A stretch of 64,000 nucleotides of DNA from Cycas panzhihuaensis (lineage: Eukaryota > Cycadophyta): assembly GCA_023213395.1 (NCBI GenBank), contig CM041465.1:221781741-221845740 (forward strand), read 5' to 3'. The position numbers and the translations under genes are program-made. Below the pieces are notes generated by a model that was not told where the DNA came from, ran no database searches, and saw only the letters and a list, made by a program, of their open reading frames with translations. Of this stretch, positions 58,001 to 64,000 are shown piece after piece; position 1 is the first letter of the stretch, and each line of letters starts with the position of its first letter.

Positions 58001-59376
58001 TTCAGAAGATGGAGAGTAATTTAGTCAAAAGAGTTTACCAAAGAGATGTCTAGTCAAGACCACTCAATCAGTTGGAGGGTAAATGACTTGGAGAGTTTAG
58101 TCATTTGCAGTTACACTCAGATTAAATCTATGAGAGACAAGTATGGATAAGGAGAGTAGGATTTGTTTGAGATTGGTTATGTATAAGACATCAAACAATA
58201 TAAAATCTCTTAAGCCTGGGGGTTTGAGGTGAATGTTACTAATTCCTTCAATAGGTTGTTGTGATTTATCAGCCATGTAAACAACTCCTTAAATATTTGA
58301 GTCAAATATTTAATATAGACTACAATTGCATGTTATATATTGAGTTACTCATATATCCATGATCCACTATCCATTGATTAAAACTAGAGTATTTACAATT
58401 CTAATAGGGTTTGGCATTCGTGAAGGGAATTCACAAGTGATATATCAACATTAAACTTCAAAGTATCTCTTTGGTTGGTCAATGGCATTTAATATTGAAG
58501 ATCGTTCAATTCTTTAAAAATGTGCTTGTATAAAACTGTACCACTAAAGGACTCTTCGCAAGTTTCTTTAACATTATGAGCTCCATGTTTTAGTTAGAAC
58601 TTGGCCAACTTATAAGTGATGGTTATGCAGTCTTTTGTAAAGTGTCCTTTATGGTTATACTAATCACACATAATAATTTGATTTCTAGTCCCTAAAGAGG
58701 TACTGGTTTGGCCAAACTGTCTTGATCTTTGTTGAGGTGGCCCTTGGCCTTGAGACTATTGAGGCTATGATTGAGGGTTTGGTTGATCTTATGGATGATT
58801 TTCCATGTTTCTTCCTCTTTGTCAGTTATTTCCTCTACCACAAGAGGGACCTTGATTTTTTGTATAGCAAGCTTCTTCTTTCACCTTAAAGGCTGCATCT
58901 AGAAGAGATTCAGAGACTACAAAGTTAGTATCAAAGGTCTTGTCAAATTTTATGAACTTTTTAACAAGTGCTTTGAAGTTGAGTATCTTCAATATTCTAC
59001 TAAATTGAAGACTTCTAAGTAAGTTTTTATAATCATAGACATATAGATATGATTGGATTAAGAATGCCCAAGTGATACATTGGGTCTTAAAATCTTTATC
59101 AATTGCCAGTTTTATTGATTGAAGCAGATTTATTGTCTCATGAGCTCATCCCTTCTATATTTTTAATTTATTCATTTTTAGAACAAGATGAACAAATTCT
59201 AAATCTGACTTGGTATCAAAGTTCTTCTCAAGAATTTTAAGGACCTTCTAGGCTATATCATGTTGCTCTTCATTAATTAAGTTGTTCAAGGAGTGATCAG
59301 TAACCAATAGAATTCCTGCACGAATCTTTTCATCATCTATCTCCCATTGTAGTTTGGTTACAATATCTATAGGAGT
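55019..59376 (-). pseudogene. Copia D gag-pol polyprotein, inactivated, 5' end cut by A2
   Basis: Right to left: Gag from 59376 ('KLQWEIDDEKIRAGILLV', 'VLKILEKNFDTKSDLEFVHL'); zinc knuckle C-D-stop-Y-N-H-K-G-H-F-T-K-D-C near 58660; protease 'QWIVDHGYM' (about 58370, DSG now DHG); integrase (57739-57446) with 'SFINDFTRKVWVAF' and 'QTNNGGEYTSHEF', where both catalytic Asp residues are Asn; a Ser/Pro-rich linker (56734-56937); reverse transcriptase from 56463 ('STWELIDLPLGRKVVQNKWV', 'KVRLVAKGFTQRKGIGY') with active site 'FMDDMIV' (about 55935); RNase H with 'AYTDSNFAGDKDIGR' (about 55440) and 'DQVADIFTKPLQKVKFE' (55025-55080). Stops and frameshifts throughout. The start codon and 5' LTR are missing because A2 begins in gag. 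Confidence 0.9.
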
Positions 59377-60026
59377 TATTAGGTAATGTGATAACAATGG
59401 TTGGAGGCTAAAATTTTAACATGTTGGCAGTGTGGTTTCCCCTCCAAACCTTTCTTAGGAGGTTTCAAAAGGGGTGGGAGCCCCCTTTGGCCAGGGAGGT
59501 GTGGGGGGTGTAGAATGCCCCTTGCAAAGAGGGGGTTCGAGGGCAATAGCCCCCAACCTTAAAAAATTAGCACTGGAAAGTATATTAAATTGTAAAGAGA
59601 ATTAGGGTCATTCGCTCAAAATACCCTAGATTCTACAGTCGAGATTTATGGCTTGGATGACCCTCTCATGTAGCTTGATTTAGGGTATTTTTCATTATGT
59701 TGATAGTGATCAATGTACTGTGAGGAGTTGGGTGGTTGGTTGTTGTTGTTGTGAGCATCCTGCTACAGGATTATATACATTTTCTCCATTCTACAATAAT
59801 AAAAATCGATAGCTTTCCTATATGGATGTTTCTCTAGCACACTGCTAGGGTTTTACCATGTTATATCGGGTATATATATGATGCTTGACTTTCTTGTTCA
59901 TTTTATTGTTTTATCTCTAGTTTAAGAACTTGCACATTAAATTTTAGTTTCGATTCCTGTAACTAGTTGCAAGAATAATTTAGATCTTGGTAGTAGTTTA
60001 AGGGTTGGGACCTTATCTTCTCAACA
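59377..60026 (+). repeat. A2 5' LTR
   Basis: 650 bp, TATTAGGTAATGTG...CTTCTCAACA, aligned with both A1 LTRs. It has the C/G-rich block at 59437-59560 and a changed polyadenylation region ('acaataataaaaatcg'). Confidence 0.92.
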
Positions 60027-60042
60027 AGTGGTATCAGAGCTA
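60027..60042 (+). promoter_or_regulatory. A2 primer-binding site
   Basis: AGTGGTATCAGAGCTA, a perfect TGGTATCAGAGC core next to the LTR. Confidence 0.93.
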
Positions 60043-60098
60043 CTTTTATTTTTGCAATGAGTTTGTAAAGGTCTTGGTGTCAGCTTCTTCTATACCAA

Positions 60099-63000
60099 AT
60101 AGCGAAACTAGTAAGTGCAAAATTCAAGGTGGAGAAATTCAATGGCAAGAACAACTTCGAGTTATAGAAGTTGAAAGCGTATAATATTCTTGTACAACAA
60201 GGTTTGTACAAATCCCTTGTAAGCAAAATGAAGAAACCCATAGGGATGAATGATGACGAATGGGATGATCTAGATAAAAAGGCTCTTAGCACAATATGAT
60301 TGTGCTTGGCAGATGAAGTTCTATTTAACATCGCAGGGAAGTAGACAACAATAGGATTATGGACCCGATTGGAAGGCCTATATATGACCAAATCAGTGAC
60401 AAATCGAATCTACTTGAAGAGGTAGTTGTACTCATTACGGATGAAGGAAGGTACAAAAATTTCTAACCATTTAAATATTTTCAAAACTCTTATTTGTTAG
60501 TTGGCTAGTATCAATGTCAAAATTGAGGATGAGGACAATATTATTACCTTGTTATGCTTATTACTATAATCTTGGGATAATATTATCACCTTAATTAGTT
60601 TTAGCACTATAGATGAATTAGAATATGATTCTATTGTAAGTGCTTTATTGATGGAAGAAGTGCAGAGGAAGCCTAGTCTTGAAACCTCCACACCAAAAGC
60701 TATGACAGCAAGGGGTAGAACAATTGATAGAGCACAAAGCTCCAAGGATATATCGAGGTCAAAGTCAAAAGGCAAGAAGAGCATCCGTAGGTGTTGGCAC
60801 TATAATAAGACATGTCACCTCAAGAAGGATTGCTTCAAAAAGAAGGAGTTCCAGAAAAAAGAAGATCCTACCAAGGAGGCTAATCAGGTGGAGTCAACTC
60901 AAGGTACAGACGATAATATCTTAGTTACTTATAATGTTTCCCATTATCACCATGACTGGTTATTAGATTTAGGTGCTTCACACCACATGTGTCTACACAA
61001 GAGTTGGTTCTCATCGTACCAACATCTTGATGCCGGTGATGTGCTTTTGGGAAATGAAGTTTCTTGTAAGATAGTGGGCATTGGTAGCATCAGAATTAAG
61101 ATGTCTGATAGTGTAGTGAGAATATTAACTAATGTTAGACATGTACCTAATTTGAAAATGAATCTAATTTCCTTGGATGAATTAGATTCAGGTCGTTATA
61201 AGCATATAGGTCATGAAGGAGTCTTAAAGGTGTCAAAGGGTGCCTCAAAGGGTGCCTTGGTTGTTATAAAAGCCTTAAAGAAAGGAAACCTTTACATTTT
61301 CATGGGAAGTACAGATGTTAGCCATGCAACTATAGCATTAAAGACTGCAGAAGATCCAGCTCAGTTATGGCATCAAAGGCTTGGCCACATGAGTGAAAGA
61401 TGAATTAAAGTGCTAATAAACCGTAAGTTACTTCTTAACTTGCAACTTTCAGATTTGGCTTTCTACAAACATTGTATTTTTGGAAAGTAGTGTAGACTAA
61501 GGTTTAAAGTAGGGAGTCACAGTAGTAAAGGTGTTCTGGATTATATACATTCAAATGTGTGGGGACCAACTCCTAAAATATCTTATAGAGGATCATTATA
61601 CTTTATCACATTTATAGATGATTACTCTAGAAAGGTATGGGTCTATTTTTTGAAAAGGAAATATGAAATTTTCAGTGTATTTAAGTAGTTCAAGGCTCTA
61701 GTTGAGAACAATGCTGGTACATCAATCAAATGTTTAACAACTGACAATGGAGGTGATTTCAACTCCTTGGAGTTTGAGAACTATTGCAGAGAAGCTGGGA
61801 TCGAAAGGCACAAGACCACTAGCTATACTCCGCAGCAAAATGGCATTACTGAGCACATGAATATGACACTCTTAGAAAGAGAAAGAAGCATGCTAAGTAA
61901 TGTTAAAGTGGAGTAGGGCTTGTGGGCAGAAGCTGTTCAAACAACTTGCTATCTGGTAAATAGGTCACCATCACTTACAATAGATTACAAGATTCCTGAA
62001 GAGGTATGAACTGGGCATCCATGTGATTATTCAAATTTAAAAGTTTTTTGTTGTGATGCTTATGCCTAGACTAATCAAAGTAAACATTCAAAGTTAGACC
62101 CAAGATCTAACAGATGTATCTTTGTTGGTTATGGTGATAAAGATGGTGTGAAGGGATATAGGTTATGGAATCCTACTGCCCACAAAATCACCATTAACAA
62201 AGATGTTGTATTTGATGAATCTCCCTCTCTAAAATTAGATAGTGTAGAAGTTGAAGTGAAACAGGAGTAGAAAGTTAAGGATCAACAGGTCAAGTTTGAA
62301 ACCTAGCCATCTTTAGAATCATAAGAGCAGGAAGATCTTTCTAAAGATGAATCTACAACAAATTTATAAGAGTATGTGGACACTCCTCTGCCAACAATTA
62401 ATGATCTACACGATTTAGTCATCCACCTGATAGGTACAACCCTTCTACTTCTATTACTTTGGTTTCTAATGATGGTAAGCCTACATGTTATTAAGAAGTA
62501 GTAGATGATATCCATAGTGAGAAGTGGAAGAGGGCTATGCATGAAGAGATAGATGCTTTGAAGAAAAATAATTTATAGGACTTGGTAGAACTTCCACATG
62601 GCAGGAAGACTATTGGTTGTATGTGGGTTTTTAAGATGGAAATAGATGTTGATGGAAAGGTTGATAAATACAGGGGAAGACACGTGGCTAAAGGCTTTGC
62701 ATAGAAAGTAGATATTGACTTTCATGAGATCTTTTCAGCAGTTGTCAAACTTGTTTCAATTTGAATGTTGTTAGCATTGGTAGCTTCTCTTGATTTAGAG
62801 TTAGAGCAGTTAGATGTAAAAACAGCTTTTCCACATGGAGATTTAGATGAGGAGATCTATATGGATCATCTGGAAGGGTTTGTACAGGATGGCAGAAAAA
62901 GACTTATTTGCAGGCTCAAGAAATCATTGTATGACCTGAAGCAATCACCCAGGCAATGGTACAAGAAGTTTGATGCCTTCATGGAGAGCCAAATTTTTAA

Positions 63001-64000
63001 AATAAGTGAGTATGATCATTGTGTTTACTTTAAATTCATAGATAATTACTTATTTATTATCTTGGTATTATATGCTGATGACATGTTAGTTGCAAGCAAG
63101 AGCATGAAAGAAATCAATAAGTTAAAGGCTCAATTAGCTAGGACTTTTTATATGAAGAATCTAGGAGCTGCAAAACAAATCTTAGGTATGGAGATACATA
63201 GAGATAGGAAAAATGGTAAGCTATGGTTATCACAATAGAAATATGTGGAGAAGGTGCTAACCAGGTTTGATATGGCAAATGTGAAACTAGTGAGTATGCC
63301 ATTGGCTTCCTATTTCAAGTTTTTTTTAGTATGAGTCCTAATAATGAAGAAGAAAAGGATTATATATCTCGTGTGCCTTATGCCAGTATAGTAGGAAGTT
63401 TGATGTATGCTATGATATGTGCAATACTCGACATTTCACATGTAGTCAGCGTAATTAACAGGTTTATGGCAAATCCAGTAAAGGAACATTGGGCAGCAGT
63501 GAAATGGATGTTTAAGTATTTGAGAGGCACAAGTGACTATTGCATCACATTTGGAGGTATAGGTAATCAGGTTTATGAATATGTTAATTCAGACTTTGTA
63601 GGAGATTTAGATAAGAGAAGGTCTACTTCAAATTATGTATTCACTCTTACAAATGGTCCAGTTAGTTGGATGTCAAAATTATAGAGCACAATTACATTAT
63701 TGACTACGTGTTTAATATGTTGTCAAAGATAAGCTTGCAAAGAAGCAATCTGGTTACAGGGTCTACTGGATGAGCTTGGAAGGAAACAAGAAAATGTAAA
63801 GGTATTTTGTGATAGTCAAAGTTCCATTTGCCTAGCCAAGAATCTATCTTATCATAGTAGGACAAAGCATATTTCTCTTAAGTACCATTTTATTAGACAG
63901 GTTGTGGAAGCAGGTGGAGTGGTACTTGAGAAGGTTAACACAAAATATAATTGTATTAATATGTTCATAAAACCAATACTATTAGATAAGTTCAAATGGT
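60099..64000 (+). pseudogene. A2 gag-pol polyprotein, inactivated, incomplete at the window end
   Basis: The position matching A1's start ATG is ATA (60099-60101), so the start codon is lost. Longest open part is 60648-61403: Gag tail, zinc knuckle CWHYNKTCHLKKDC (second Cys now Tyr), protease 'WLLDLGASHHM' (DSG now DLG) and 'LWHQRLGHMSER'. Integrase keeps 'FIDDYSRKVWVYF' and 'TTDNGGDFNS', with 'TPQQNGITEHMN' intact where A1 has stops. Reverse transcriptase (62580-63240) has 'YDLKQSPRQWYKKFD' and active site 'YADD' where A1 has YVDD. RNase H shows 'DKRRSTSNYVF' and 'VFCDSQSSI'. A short frameshifted patch lies at about 62400-62520, and a small rearrangement near 63705-63735 disrupts RNase H. 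Stops are mostly at Gln, Trp and Arg codons. Confidence 0.92.

Larger units (their letters stand above)
59377..64000 (+). mobile_element. Copia element A2 (same family as A1), 3' end outside the window
   Basis: Collinear with A1 from the LTR start to A1 position ~38970. The 5' LTR is 59377-60026, the primer site follows, and gag-pol runs to the window end, which falls about 80 bp before the expected 3' LTR. It interrupts gag of copia D. The target duplication cannot be checked here. Confidence 0.93.

Overview
This window is plant nuclear DNA from a repeat-rich, AT-rich intergenic region of a large genome, plausibly a gymnosperm or another big-genome plant; the species cannot be read from the sequence. 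I found no host gene, tRNA, rRNA, CRISPR array or operon. Everything recognisable is LTR-retrotransposon sequence, mostly Ty1/copia with some Ty3/gypsy, in all stages of decay. Element names F, E, G, I, H, J, M, B, A1, C, L, D and A2 are labels used only here.

Layout. 1-20400 is a nest. A copia gag-pol remnant (F) is split inside its pre-integrase region by a Tat/Athila-type gypsy element (E, 617-18691) with LTRs of about 3.2 kb. E's left LTR carries a 326-bp TRIM (3685-4010) and its right LTR carries a non-autonomous minus-strand element (G, 13246-17906). 21548-28511 is a second nest: copia I, whose 3' LTR was hit by copia H (23663-28118, perfect target duplication ATGAT) and also holds a (TA) run of about 103 units. 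28512-33020 holds a small minus-strand LTR element (J) and a gypsy RNase H fragment (M). 33021-43690 is a minus-strand LTR element without recognisable coding (B), interrupted by a full-length Tork-like copia (A1, 34357-39698). 44022-48328 is the least decayed coding copia (C, minus), ending at a perfect 32-bp inverted repeat. 50150-53990 holds rearranged gypsy pol pieces (L, minus) with a solo LTR of the A family (52042-52672, perfect target duplication ATTCA). 55019-59376 is copia D (minus), cut in gag by a second A-family element (A2, 59377 to the window end, 3' LTR outside).

How it fits together. All coding regions carry stops or frameshifts, and many changes look like C-to-T or G-to-A transitions, as expected of silenced, methylated transposons. 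Relative ages follow from the nesting: F before E, E before G and the TRIM; I before H; B before A1; D before A2; L before the solo LTR. I see no new defence or metabolic system. The most informative items are the nested insertions with readable empty sites, the TRIM, and the two large inverted repeats (9405-9527 and 44022-44110).
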